Shown: positions 10,227-18,014 of the stretch, one piece after another
How the letters are laid out: each line of letters begins with the position of its first letter
Position numbering within the stretch: position 1 is the stretch's first letter
NCBI GenBank assembly: GCA_026004795.1
Contig: BPJV01000001.1
Coordinates: 248,001 to 312,000 of the forward strand
Length of the DNA stretch: 64,000 nt
Reading direction: 5' to 3'
Origin: Pirellulaceae bacterium
Lineage (GTDB): Bacteria > Planctomycetota > Planctomycetia > Pirellulales > Pirellulaceae
Notes under the pieces: generated by a model
Seen by the model: the letters and a program-made list of their open reading frames with translations, nothing else
Database searches by the model: none
Told to the model about the DNA's origin: nothing
Made by a program: the position numbers and the translations under genes

Positions 10227-11570
10227 ATGGCTACCCGTGACAAGACACTCCCTGCGACAACGCCCCGCTATCTCCACCGTCGTTCCTCGCGCCGCGGTTT
10301 CTTACAGACCAGTGGTACCGCTCTGCTAGGAATCGGCGTTCACACGATGACAGCACGGGCACGACCTCGGGCCGCCAACGACAAACTGCAAGTAGCCTGT
10401 ATCGGAACGGCCAATCGAGCTGCCAGCGACATTGAAGGGGTCGCCGGCGAGGCCATCGTGGCCCTGTGCGATGTCGATCGTAACTACCTCGACCGAAAAC
10501 GGATGGAGTTTCCGGACGCCCGGCCCTATGGGGATTATCGTGAGCTGCTCGACAAGGAGGCGGACCGAATCGATGCCGTAGTAATCGGAACGCCCGATCA
10601 TCACCATGCCCCCGCCACCCTGTTGGCCATCCGAGCGGGAAAGCATGTCTACTGCGAAAAGCCGCTTACCCACACGGTCGAAGAGGCCCGCATGGTTACC
10701 GAGGCGTCTAAGGCCGCTGGAGTAGCAACTCAATTGGGGACACAGATTCATTCGGGTGATAATTACCGTCGTGTCGTGGAGATTCTACAATCCGGGGCGA
10801 TCGGAGAAGTTACGGACGTGCATGTCTGGGTGGGCAAGGCTTGGGGCGGCGGGGAGCGCCCCGAGCAGGGAGAGGAACCGCCAGAGCACTTGAACTGGGA
10901 CTTGTGGTTGGGACCAGCTCCTTGGCGCCCCTTTGCATCGGGACGCTACCATCCGGCGCAGTGGCGGCGATGGTGGGACTTTGGGCAGGGAACCCTGGGA
11001 GATATGGGATGCCATTATATGGACTTGCCCTTTTGGGCGTTGGGGCTTTCCTATCCTACCGAGATCGAAGCCGAGGGGCCGGAAGTGCATCCAGAGACGG
11101 CCCCCCTGGGAATTGTCGTTCGTTATCGCTTTCCGGCCGCCCCAGGTCGGGGACCGGTCCAGTTGACCTGGTACGATGGCAACCGAATTCCGCGCCACAT
11201 CGAGGGCCAACCGGTCAAGGCCAATGGGGTCATGTTCGTGGGATCGGAAGGGATGATGTTTGCCGATTATACGAGTTACCGCTTGTTCCCCGCAGACAAG
11301 TTCGCCAACTATCAACCGCCTCCGCCCACCATTGCATCATCGGTTGGTCACCATCAAGAATGGTTGAATGCTTGCCGCGACGGCACGCCGACGGGTTGCG
11401 ATTTTTCTTATTCTGGTCCGCTTACCGAAGCGGTATTGCTCGGCAACGTGGCGTACCGCAGCGGCCGCAAGGTGCGATGGAATGCGGCGGAACTGCGCGC
11501 CGATCACCCGGATGCCCAAAGGTTCGTAACCAAGAGCTACCGAGAAGGATGGGATTTCCGTCATCCGTAG
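10227..11570 (+). CDS. Gfo/Idh/MocA family oxidoreductase with Tat signal
   Basis: A 447-residue NAD(P)-binding oxidoreductase exported folded. ATG 10227 follows GGAAAGAG and begins a twin-arginine leader (SSRRGFLQTSGTALLGIG). The Rossmann part starts at LQVACIGTANRA, continues with IVALCDVD, the family EKPLTHTVEEA motif (catalytic-site Lys of the EKP signature) and a GDMGCHYMDLPFWALGL segment typical of planctomycete members. Enzymes of this group act on sugars or sugar derivatives in the periplasm; the substrate is not predictable here. A TATAAT sequence at 10134-10139 may be a -10 element, but no clear -35 is visible. The frame is also open upstream to 10011, without a signal peptide or ribosome site, so that start is rejected. 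Confidence 0.85.
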   Translation: MATRDKTLPATTPRYLHRRSSRRGFLQTSGTALLGIGVHTMTARARPRAANDKLQVACIGTANRAASDIEGVAGEAIVALCDVDRNYLDRKRMEFPDARPYGDYRELLDKEADRIDAVVIGTPDHHHAPATLLAIRAGKHVYCEKPLTHTVEEARMVTEASKAAGVATQLGTQIHSGDNYRRVVEILQSGAIGEVTDVHVWVGKAWGGGERPEQGEEPPEHLNWDLWLGPAPWRPFASGRYHPAQWRRWWDFGQGTLGDMGCHYMDLPFWALGLSYPTEIEAEGPEVHPETAPLGIVVRYRFPAAPGRGPVQLTWYDGNRIPRHIEGQPVKANGVMFVGSEGMMFADYTSYRLFPADKFANYQPPPPTIASSVGHHQEWLNACRDGTPTGCDFSYSGPLTEAVLLGNVAYRSGRKVRWNAAELRADHPDAQRFVTKSYREGWDFRHP

Positions 11571-11612
11571 CACGATACGCCATTGCTTGGTCCACACAGA
11601 ACGATTCAGTGA

Positions 11613-12539
11613 GTGAGGAGCGTGGTTACTTTCTATCTGAAACGTCAGGAGCCGGTTGAATATGGGGCACGGCGTATCGCGACCGAATTGATGACTTCAG
11701 CCATTCGCTTGTTGCTAGACAGCGACGTTGATCCTGTGGTCGCGATCCACGAATTGCGCAAGCATTGCAAAATGATGCGCGGACTGCTGCGTTTGATCCG
11801 GACGGCTAGCCCATCGATGTACCGAACCGAAAACGCTCGCTTCCGGGATCTCGCCCAGCGTTTTTCTGGCGATCGTGATGACGACGTTGCCTGGGAGTTA
11901 TTGAGGCGGCTGGCCGATCCGAGCCAGGACCGTAGGGTTCGCCAGGCCGCCGCTGAGGCACAGGCGATGCTTGAGCAGCGACGAGCGAGGGCCTCCCACC
12001 GGGGCACGGTGAAGTGGGAACAAGCCGTCGATGAATTGCTGTCAGCCATCGAATCGATCGCCAGCTGGCCGCTCGATGGGCTGCAGCCGCAGGATGCCGT
12101 GACGGGATTTCGGCGTATCTACTCCCGGGGACGCCACCAGCTAAAACGTCTTGATGCGAGCGCCGATGTGCATGCCGTGCATGAGTTCCGCAAGAGCGTA
12201 AAGTACCATTGGTACCATGTCCGCTTATTGAAACGAGTCGCCCCGAAGAAGATTCGCCGGCGGGAAAAACTTTTGGATGCCCTGGGAGAACGATTGGGTT
12301 ACCATCACGACTTGGCCATCCTACAGGCGCGGTTGAGCGATGCCAGTGGTGCGTGTTCCGCCACGCGTGACGCCGAGAGTGACGCCGAGCGATGGAAACC
12401 GCTACTGGAATACGTGCGCCTGGAGCAGGCCCGCGTGCTAGGCGACCTGCTGCCACTGGCCCACCGTCTGTACGCTCCTAAGCCAGGAAGTTTGGCGAAA
12501 AAACTACGAGGCTCCTGGATTTCCTCATGGCCCCATTAA
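11613..12539 (+). CDS. CHAD domain-containing protein
   Basis: About 308 residues, all-helical and rich in conserved His, Arg and Lys: AIHELRKHCKMMRGLLRLI in the first half and AVHEFRKSVKYHWYHVRLL in the second. These are the two HE(L/F)RK repeats of the CHAD domain, which binds inorganic polyphosphate; the repeats are the symmetric halves of the domain. No CYTH triphosphatase domain is fused. The start is uncertain: the frame opens with GTG at 11613, and a second GTG at 11622 follows GAGGAG too closely. The 3' end overlaps the convergent protease gene by four bases. The function beyond polyphosphate binding is unknown. Confidence 0.85.
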   Translation: MRSVVTFYLKRQEPVEYGARRIATELMTSAIRLLLDSDVDPVVAIHELRKHCKMMRGLLRLIRTASPSMYRTENARFRDLAQRFSGDRDDDVAWELLRRLADPSQDRRVRQAAAEAQAMLEQRRARASHRGTVKWEQAVDELLSAIESIASWPLDGLQPQDAVTGFRRIYSRGRHQLKRLDASADVHAVHEFRKSVKYHWYHVRLLKRVAPKKIRRREKLLDALGERLGYHHDLAILQARLSDASGACSATRDAESDAERWKPLLEYVRLEQARVLGDLLPLAHRLYAPKPGSLAKKLRGSWISSWPH

Positions 12540-13387
12540 TGCCCGCTCGAGGGAGTGGTATGGCGACGCAGCGGTTCCGGGATGTACTCGACGGTGGGTT
12601 GCTGCCTTACGGGTTGGGGATACAACTGCAGCAACTCCATGACTTCGCGCGGCATCTCATTGGAAACCGGCAAGCCAAATTCCTTGGCTTTGTCGTACGT
12701 GATCGGGTAGTCATGCGTCCACGTGCCTTCGGAAAGGAGGCGAGCCAACTCGGCGGCGCGGTCGGGCGGCATTTTGTCATCCAGCAGATCCATGACCGCC
12801 TCCCGCACCTGTTGGATGGCTTTCTCGCTCTGGTCTGCCAGGATCAACGTTTCATCGTCGATCTTCTCAACTGGTTTCTGTTCGCGCACCTTGAGGATCG
12901 ACGCCGCAGCATAATGGCCCAGTTGCGGATCGACGGGGCCGAGTACAGCATGTTCACACATGACGATCTCGTCGGCGGCCAGGGAGATAAGCGTGCCTCC
13001 TGACATGGCGTAGTGAGGCACGAAGACGGTTACTTTTCCGGGGTGTCGCTGCAAAGCACGAGCGATTTGCAAGGAGGCGAGAACCAGTCCGCCGGGGGTA
13101 TGCAACACAAGATCCAACGGCACGTCTGGGTCGGTCAAATGGATAGCTCGAATCACTTCCTCCGAATCGTTGATGTTGATGTAACGCATCAACGGAAATC
13201 CTAACAGGCTCATAGTTTCTTGGCGATGCACCAACAGAATGACCCGTGAGTTGCGTTGCCGACCGATGCGGGCTATCGCATGTTGTCGAGCGCGATCCAA
13301 CAGTTTGCGCTGCATCACCGGCTGGAGTGCCGTAAAAATGAAAAAGAGCCAAAACAGATCGCCGAATCCGAAGCCACTGCTTTCCAT
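12536..13387 (-). CDS. SDH-type serine protease (ClpP/crotonase fold), membrane-anchored
   Basis: A 283-residue protein of the SDH/SppA-like ClpP-crotonase superfamily. It starts with a membrane segment (FGDLFWLFFIFTALQPVMQ). The catalytic core shows LDLVLHTPGG (oxyanion region), VTVFVPHYAMSGGTLISLA with the nucleophilic Ser in MSGGT, and IVMCEHAVLGPVDPQLG. Homologues are membrane-associated proteases thought to act on membrane or misfolded proteins. Next to it on the same strand is a rhomboid protease (about 90 bases away), making a small intramembrane or membrane proteolysis cluster. The substrate is unknown. Confidence 0.82.
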   Translation of the reverse strand: MESSGFGFGDLFWLFFIFTALQPVMQRKLLDRARQHAIARIGRQRNSRVILLVHRQETMSLLGFPLMRYININDSEEVIRAIHLTDPDVPLDLVLHTPGGLVLASLQIARALQRHPGKVTVFVPHYAMSGGTLISLAADEIVMCEHAVLGPVDPQLGHYAAASILKVREQKPVEKIDDETLILADQSEKAIQQVREAVMDLLDDKMPPDRAAELARLLSEGTWTHDYPITYDKAKEFGLPVSNEMPREVMELLQLYPQPVRQQPTVEYIPEPLRRHTTPSSGH

Positions 13388-13475
13388 GGTTCACTCCTTT
13401 ACCGAGTTGAGAAATCTTCGCTCAGGCCTGGGGGAAGTCAATGCTGGGAAGTAAGTCGCCCGCTGCTGGTAGGTT

Positions 13476-14216
13476 CTACAGGTGATGTTTCCACGCTTGT
13501 ATGTAACCGAATTCATCGGGATCCCACTGCGGCTGCTGACGCCGCGGTTTAGCAAATAGATAACACAGTAGAGCACCTGCCGCAAAGCCTCCGGCGTGAG
13601 CCATCCAGGCGATGCCTCCCACATCCTGCGGCATCGCTAGACTCATCGTTCCATTGAGTAACTGCATGAAGAACCAGAAGAACAAATACGTTACGGCAGG
13701 CAACTCAAAGAAGAAGGGCCAGAAGAAAATCGGTACCAAGATCACCACGTGAGCGCGAGGAAAAAAGAGGTAGTAGGCGCCCAATACCCCCGCGATCGCT
13801 CCCGACGCCCCCACGGTGGGCACCGAAGACATGGGATTGCTGAAGTAATGGGTCAATCCGGCGACGAGTCCGCAGAGGAGGTAGAAGATCAAGTAGCGAG
13901 CGGTGCCCATGCGATCCTCTACCGCTTCACCAAACAAATAGAGCGTCCACATATTGCTGAATAGATGCATCCAACCGCCGTGCAGGAACATGCTGGTGAT
14001 AAACGGCCACCACAGATCGATCGGTGGACCGGATTCGATCATCGACAGAGAGGAGGTTACGCGCGCCGGTACCAGACCGAAAAGGCGGAGAAACTGTTCC
14101 AGGATCGGGGGCGGCAACGTGGCTTCGAATAGGAATACCACCACGTTGATGGCGATCAGTAGCCAGGTGCCTATCTGTAATCCGGTCGTTCGTGTGGTTA
14201 CCTGGAGAGGAAACAT
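13476..14216 (-). CDS. Rhomboid-family intramembrane serine protease
   Basis: A 246-residue polytopic protein with at least six membrane helices. It shows the rhomboid signatures WWPFITSMFLHGGWMHLFSN (loop 1 and the H-x-N helix), GASGAIAG with the catalytic Ser, and WMAHAGGFAAG with the catalytic His. It cleaves transmembrane segments inside the bilayer. The C-terminal tail is soluble and basic. The IS66 element begins 73 bases upstream of its ATG, so the promoter region of this gene has been separated from its original upstream DNA; expression may now depend on sequence in or near the IS end. Confidence 0.92.
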   Translation of the reverse strand: MFPLQVTTRTTGLQIGTWLLIAINVVVFLFEATLPPPILEQFLRLFGLVPARVTSSLSMIESGPPIDLWWPFITSMFLHGGWMHLFSNMWTLYLFGEAVEDRMGTARYLIFYLLCGLVAGLTHYFSNPMSSVPTVGASGAIAGVLGAYYLFFPRAHVVILVPIFFWPFFFELPAVTYLFFWFFMQLLNGTMSLAMPQDVGGIAWMAHAGGFAAGALLCYLFAKPRRQQPQWDPDEFGYIQAWKHHL

Positions 14217-14288
14217 GAGATCGACTTCTTTAATAACGTGAACAACGAAACATGATGAAGATCGCTACCCCACCATCGTAGCTGCTGC

Positions 14289-14308
14289 GTGAGTTTGCGG
14301 TAAGCGTG
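14289..14308 (+). repeat. IS66 terminal inverted repeat (tnpC end)
   Basis: GTGAGTTTGCGGTAAGCGTG, identical to the reverse complement of 17243-17262. It contains the GTAAGCG core found at the tips of IS66-family elements. The adjoining bases outside (GCTGCTGC) are the target duplication. Confidence 0.93.
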
Positions 14309-14372
14309 CGGGCTGAAAAAAATTTGGGATCGAATGCGGGGGGCGGCTGAGTGGGGTAGATGATGGAGGGAG

Positions 14373-16091
14373 CTAGCGCCGTGCTGGGGCTTGCTCAGGG
14401 CTCGGTTCAGACGCTTCAGAAGATGGACCCGCCTGGGCAAGCTCGGTTTGACGCCGAGCGTAGTTCCAAGGGAGCCAGGCTTCAGGCCGTGTTGCGACGT
14501 CGTCGGCGTGGCGAAGGAGCGCTACCAGATACTGATAAGGATTGATGCGGTTCAATTCGCACGTATGGATCAGCGTCATGTAGACGTCCCCCGCCTCCGC
14601 TCCGCTGGCTGAGCGATAGTAGAGCGAGTTCTTGCGGTGCAGAATCGACTTCTTCAGGGCGCGCTCGGCCACGTTGTTGTCCAGCGGTGCGCCGGGAACT
14701 CGCAAGAACTGGGTCAGCCGCTCCCAGTGCTTGAGCATGTAGTTGATCGCTTGCCCAAGCGCTGAATTCGGCTCCACCCGCCGGTCGTCCAATTGCCGAA
14801 TCAGCCATTTGTGCAGCCCGTCCATCACCCGCTGGCTCTTGGCACGGTGCAACGCCAGCCGCTTATGGGGAGACAGTCCCTTGCGCCGCGCCTCGGCATC
14901 CACGCGGTAGACGTGACTGAGCTGCCTCAGCACATACTCCGTCTCTTCGGGGAACACGTCGACCAGGTCCACGAAGTTCCGCCGCGCGTGGGCCAGACAG
15001 TGGGCCACGATCGTTCGCAACTCATCGGTCATGTTCCGCGACAACGCATCGCACATCTGGATCGGCGCAGCCAGTTCTTCCGGTCGATCGCGTAGCACCG
15101 CCGCCAGGTTCTCGCCCGCATGCCGATGCCCGCTGAAAAAGAGCGCAGCATCGACCCCATCTCGGCGGGCGACCACCGTCGAAGTGAACGTGCCGGTGCG
15201 AGTTCGACCTGAGCCGCAATCCGGTTTTTCCAAGCCCAGCTTATTCAGGATCTTGATCGTCGTGTCGTCGTTGTGATACAGATCCCAGTGCGATACCTCA
15301 TGGATCAAGGCGTGGTAAACCAGCTTGGGGATGGGCAGGTAGGTGGAAACGATTTGCCACTGCGTCGACGGCGGGAGGGGCGTGCCCAACGCCTCCTCCA
15401 GCCGTGCCAGTCGGTTGAAAGGCATCCCCGACCCATATTTCAACAGGGCAATCATCGCTGCGGCCGTCTCGTCGTACTTGCGTCCCTGGGCATCCGGCGG
15501 CGTCTCGGCGTGGAACAACTGCCCGCACACCTTGCACCGCAGGCGCTGCAGCCGATAAACCGTCGCTTCCAACGGCGGTTGGCCGCTGACCCGCACGATC
15601 ACCCGCGGACCGATCTCGTAGAGCTTGCCGCCACCGCACTCCGGGCAGATGTCGTCGGGCCGCAATCGATCGTGCTCGACCAGAACCTCGCGCGCCGCCT
15701 TGTATTGGTCGGCCCCGTTGCGTCCATGTCCGGCCTGAGCGGCCTGATCGGGCGCCTCCGGCGGCGTTGGTTCCGACGGGGCATCGCCGTCCGACTCAGC
15801 CCCCTCGGCCGCCGCCTGGTCGTCCGACTTGCCGCCCCCGACCACTTTCTTCAGCGTCTCGGTGCCGCCGAACAGCAGGCGCTTGAGTCGATTCAGCCGG
15901 ATGTGGTCGTCGCGCAACAGACCCATTACGTAGTCGTACGACCGGAGCACCTGCAGTAGCAGGTCGTAGTCCGTCTCTTCCAACTTCCGCTGCTCGATCC
16001 GGTCCAGCAGGCGGTTCAAGTCGTCGATCGTGATGTCGACCACTTGCACGTCAGGCTTCGATGATCGTTTCCGTTTTGCCGAGCCAGCCAT
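14373..16091 (-). CDS. tnpC: IS66 transposase TnpC (DDE)
   Basis: A 572-residue DDE transposase, typical of IS66. Order: N-terminal leucine-zipper-like helix region (TIDDLNRLLDRIEQRKLEE), an Ala/Pro/Gly linker, a Cys4 zinc finger (CPECGG...CKVCGQ), the IS66 core helix AAAMIALLKYGSGMPFNRLA, and the catalytic domain with D in YHNDDTTIKIL, D in MCDALSRN and E in NNVAERALKKS. The IS66 C-terminal segment (TLIHTCELNRINPYQYLVAL) completes it. A GTG at 16103 is in frame, but ATG 16091 follows a GGTGGA stretch. It catalyses cleavage and strand transfer of the element. There is a 190-base gap to tnpB, longer than in most IS66 copies. Confidence 0.95.
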   Translation of the reverse strand: MAGSAKRKRSSKPDVQVVDITIDDLNRLLDRIEQRKLEETDYDLLLQVLRSYDYVMGLLRDDHIRLNRLKRLLFGGTETLKKVVGGGKSDDQAAAEGAESDGDAPSEPTPPEAPDQAAQAGHGRNGADQYKAAREVLVEHDRLRPDDICPECGGGKLYEIGPRVIVRVSGQPPLEATVYRLQRLRCKVCGQLFHAETPPDAQGRKYDETAAAMIALLKYGSGMPFNRLARLEEALGTPLPPSTQWQIVSTYLPIPKLVYHALIHEVSHWDLYHNDDTTIKILNKLGLEKPDCGSGRTRTGTFTSTVVARRDGVDAALFFSGHRHAGENLAAVLRDRPEELAAPIQMCDALSRNMTDELRTIVAHCLAHARRNFVDLVDVFPEETEYVLRQLSHVYRVDAEARRKGLSPHKRLALHRAKSQRVMDGLHKWLIRQLDDRRVEPNSALGQAINYMLKHWERLTQFLRVPGAPLDNNVAERALKKSILHRKNSLYYRSASGAEAGDVYMTLIHTCELNRINPYQYLVALLRHADDVATRPEAWLPWNYARRQTELAQAGPSSEASEPSPEQAPARR

Positions 16092-16293
16092 CGGGACGTC
16101 CACCGATTTGCAAGTCGGAGCACGCGAATCGTTGAAAACCGCTTCTTGCTGCAGCTACGGAGCCGCACGGGCCACTGAGCCGCACAGCAAACTGGGCAGC
16201 CGCCAAAGCCGCCATCGTTTTATCCCATTTCGGCCAAAAGGTAGAACGTCAATTTTCGAAAAAATTGCCGTCGCCGCGGACTGCCACTGGCCG

Positions 16294-16659
16294 CTAGGTG
16301 CCGCGCCGCACCGGGCGCCAGTCCTCCGGAGCTTCGGTTTGCTCGGGATTACCCGCAGCCAACAGGACCAACAATTGATGGGCGGCCAGCGATGCGGCTG
16401 CCGCGTCGTTGCTGCCGACGGGCCAGTGCCGGAAGCGTCCGGCCGACAGTCGTTTCTGGCACAGCCAAAACCCCTGGCCGTCGTACATCAGCACCTTGAT
16501 GGCCGTGCCCCGGCGGTTGCGGAACACGAACACGGCGCCTTCCCAGGGATCTTCATCGAGCACGTCCTTGCACAGACGCGCCAACCCATCGATGCCCTTG
16601 CGAAAATCGGCCGGCTCGACCGCCACCAAAATGCGCATGTGCGGGGTAATCTGCAGCAT
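16294..16659 (-). CDS. tnpB: IS66 accessory protein TnpB (Orf2)
   Basis: A 121-residue IS66 Orf2 protein. It carries the family core ILVAVEPADFRKGIDGLARL, then GAVFVFRNRRGTAIKVLMYDGQGFWL and QKRLSAGRF. Required for efficient IS66 transposition in tested relatives, with an unknown biochemical role. Start ATG 16659 lies five bases after the tnpA stop, so translation is probably coupled. The C-terminal 35 residues (EQTEAPEDWRPVRRGT at the end) are typical of the longer Orf2 forms. Confidence 0.93.
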   Translation of the reverse strand: MLQITPHMRILVAVEPADFRKGIDGLARLCKDVLDEDPWEGAVFVFRNRRGTAIKVLMYDGQGFWLCQKRLSAGRFRHWPVGSNDAAAASLAAHQLLVLLAAGNPEQTEAPEDWRPVRRGT

Positions 16660-16664
16660 GGCCG

Positions 16665-17171
16665 CTACTCCTGGCGGACCAGTTGGCTGAGCGTGGCCAG
16701 GTCGGGCGGCATGTTTCCCTTCCAACGCAGGGTCAGCTTGGTCCCGCGGCCGTTTTCGAATTCCAATTCGCATTCCGCCTGCGGACTGACATTCGTTATC
16801 GGCGCCAGGTCCACGAATGCCCCAGCACCGCCACGACGACGCTTTTTCCGAGCGTCAGCGGCCTTACCCCGTGCCCCACCGCGACCGTCCATCCGTCTTT
16901 GCAGGGTATAGTAATCGAGCTTCAGCGACCCGGCGGTCTTCGCGACGCCATGCCTTTGAGCGACCTGGCACGCCAAATCCCACAGTTCATCTGGAATCCG
17001 CCCGCGTCCCGACTTCGCCCCCCTCCACTGCCTGAACGCTTCCACAGCCTGCTCGAAAAGCCGATCGTTCGTTGCAGTAAGACGCTCGTACGTTGCAGTA
17101 AGCGAATCGCTACTTGCAGTAGAATCATTAGTTGCAGCAAGACGCTCGTCATGTGCAGTCAATTGTTCCAT
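16665..17171 (-). CDS. tnpA: IS66 accessory protein TnpA (Orf1) with N-terminal heptad repeats
   Basis: A 168-residue protein at the promoter-proximal end of the IS66 operon; ATG 17171 has AAAGGAG nine bases upstream. Residues 4-37 are a run of seven-residue units (LTAHDER, LAATNDS, LTATYER, LTATNDR) predicted to form a short coiled coil. The middle carries a helix-turn-helix-like part (LWDLACQVAQRHGVAKTAGSL, LDYYTLQRRM) and a basic segment (DARKKRRRGG). The C-terminal part (CELEFENGRGTKLTLRWKGN) matches the beta-strand end of IS66 Orf1-type proteins. It is inferred to bind DNA; the role in transposition is not established. Confidence 0.82.
   Translation of the reverse strand: MEQLTAHDERLAATNDSTASSDSLTATYERLTATNDRLFEQAVEAFRQWRGAKSGRGRIPDELWDLACQVAQRHGVAKTAGSLKLDYYTLQRRMDGRGGARGKAADARKKRRRGGAGAFVDLAPITNVSPQAECELEFENGRGTKLTLRWKGNMPPDLATLSQLVRQE
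17061..17162 (-). repeat. 21-bp tandem repeat in the 5' end of tnpA
   Basis: Five imperfect units, four of 21 bases and one of 18 bases, encode the heptads of the TnpA N terminus. On the plus strand they share GTTGCAGTAAGACGCTCGT-like sequence. The in-frame unit length lets copy number change without breaking the gene. Confidence 0.8.
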
Positions 17172-17242
17172 AGAACGGAGCTCCTTTCGGCTAGAGGATC
17201 AAACCCACCTCCAGCCTACCCGTTCCCCCAAAATCCCTCACA

Positions 17243-17262
17243 CACGCTTACCGCAAACTCAC
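17243..17262 (-). repeat. IS66 terminal inverted repeat (tnpA end)
   Basis: The reverse complement of 14289-14308, with a perfect 20-base match. It is followed by the eight-base target duplication at 17263-17270. The tnpA ATG is about 70 bases inside this end, so the transposition operon promoter should lie here. Confidence 0.93.
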
Positions 17263-17270
17263 GCTGCTGC

Positions 17271-17567
17271 GGAAACGCTGCGGGGACCTGGCCGGTTCCA
17301 CTCGGTGTGGTGTGCTTCGAACGCCATGCCAGCGTGTCGCGGCTGATGAAATAGGCATGCTGGGCCAACGAGTTTTCACCCTCACGGGGATCGAAGATCG
17401 GACGACCGCCTGTCGAATTCGGGGGATCAAACGGAAACTTTCCTGGCGCGAGGGGCAGGCGAGTCCGTCGGCGCCGCTTGTCCCCTGCTCCCAATAAAAA
17501 TTGTCAGCAAGATTTCCCAACCATTGCTGCCCGCCACTTTGGTTCACTGGCATCCAGTATGCCATGC
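17271..17567. other. Intergenic DNA between IS66 and the kinase gene
   Basis: About 300 bases. A minus-strand frame from 17494 is open into the IS end. Conceptual removal of the IS and one target copy would extend it through Q-L-R-W-W-G to 14198, into the rhomboid gene start. The translation has no recognisable domain, so no disrupted gene is claimed. Confidence 0.3.
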
Positions 17568-18014
17568 TCACTCCCGGTGCTCCTGCGCGGCTGTGTGAAG
17601 TGCACGGTGGAGGTTCAGGACGAGCGGTTCGAGTTGCTGAAACAGCCCTTTTGCCTCCTCCTCATTCCCATCGCGACAAGCATTTTCCAGATTCTGTGCC
17701 AACTGGGTGATGGGGGCGATTCCGTAGCGAGCGACTAAGCCTTTCAACCGATGCGCGGCAAACTGCCCGGCCTGCAAATTGGGAGTGTCGTCCAGATGCC
17801 GGCGCAGGTCATTCAGCAGCGAGGGACATTCCTTCAAGAAAAAGCTGACCTGCTGTTCGAGTAGCTCTCGATCATCGTCGAGGCTTGCCAACGCATACTC
17901 GAGCGCCTGTCGACCGCTGGAGTCGTTGGCAGCGGTTGGATTGCCTGAGGAACTGGCGGCGGGAGCCGCATCTGTTTCGCCAACCTGACCGGTGGGCACC
18001 GGCGGGAAGGCCAT
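17568..18014 (-). CDS. Hpt (histidine phosphotransfer) domain, probably the frameshifted C terminus of the hybrid kinase
   Basis: Frame with 148 residues from ATG 18014 (open further to 18047). The domain spans [22 protein letters not shown] through FAAHRLKGLVARYG to the C terminus; the phospho-accepting His is in AAHRLKG, as in ArcB/BarA-type Hpt domains. Hybrid kinases of this kind normally carry the Hpt as their last domain in one chain, but here it is in a different frame from the kinase, overlapping it by about 140 bases. Either one base has been gained or lost near 18,000-18,040, or the Hpt is made as a separate protein from an internal ATG. No good ribosome site precedes ATG 18014, which favours the frameshift. 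Confidence 0.7.
   Translation of the reverse strand: MAFPPVPTGQVGETDAAPAASSSGNPTAANDSSGRQALEYALASLDDDRELLEQQVSFFLKECPSLLNDLRRHLDDTPNLQAGQFAAHRLKGLVARYGIAPITQLAQNLENACRDGNEEEAKGLFQQLEPLVLNLHRALHTAAQEHRE

Larger units (their letters stand above)
14289..17262 (-). mobile_element. Complete IS66-family insertion sequence (2,974 bp)
   Basis: The element is bounded by perfect 20-bp inverted repeats and flanked on both sides by the eight-base direct repeat GCTGCTGC (14281-14288 and 17263-17270); 8-bp target duplications are the known IS66 behaviour. Inside, all on the minus strand, are tnpA, tnpB and tnpC, the full gene set of canonical IS66 members. All three reading frames are intact, so the copy may be active and recently inserted. 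It sits between the rhomboid protease gene and the hybrid histidine kinase. Confidence 0.95.

Noticed and set aside
17216-17494. Gene disrupted by the IS66 insertion
   Set aside because: The frame can be rejoined across the removed IS, but the product has no recognisable domain and would overlap the rhomboid start.
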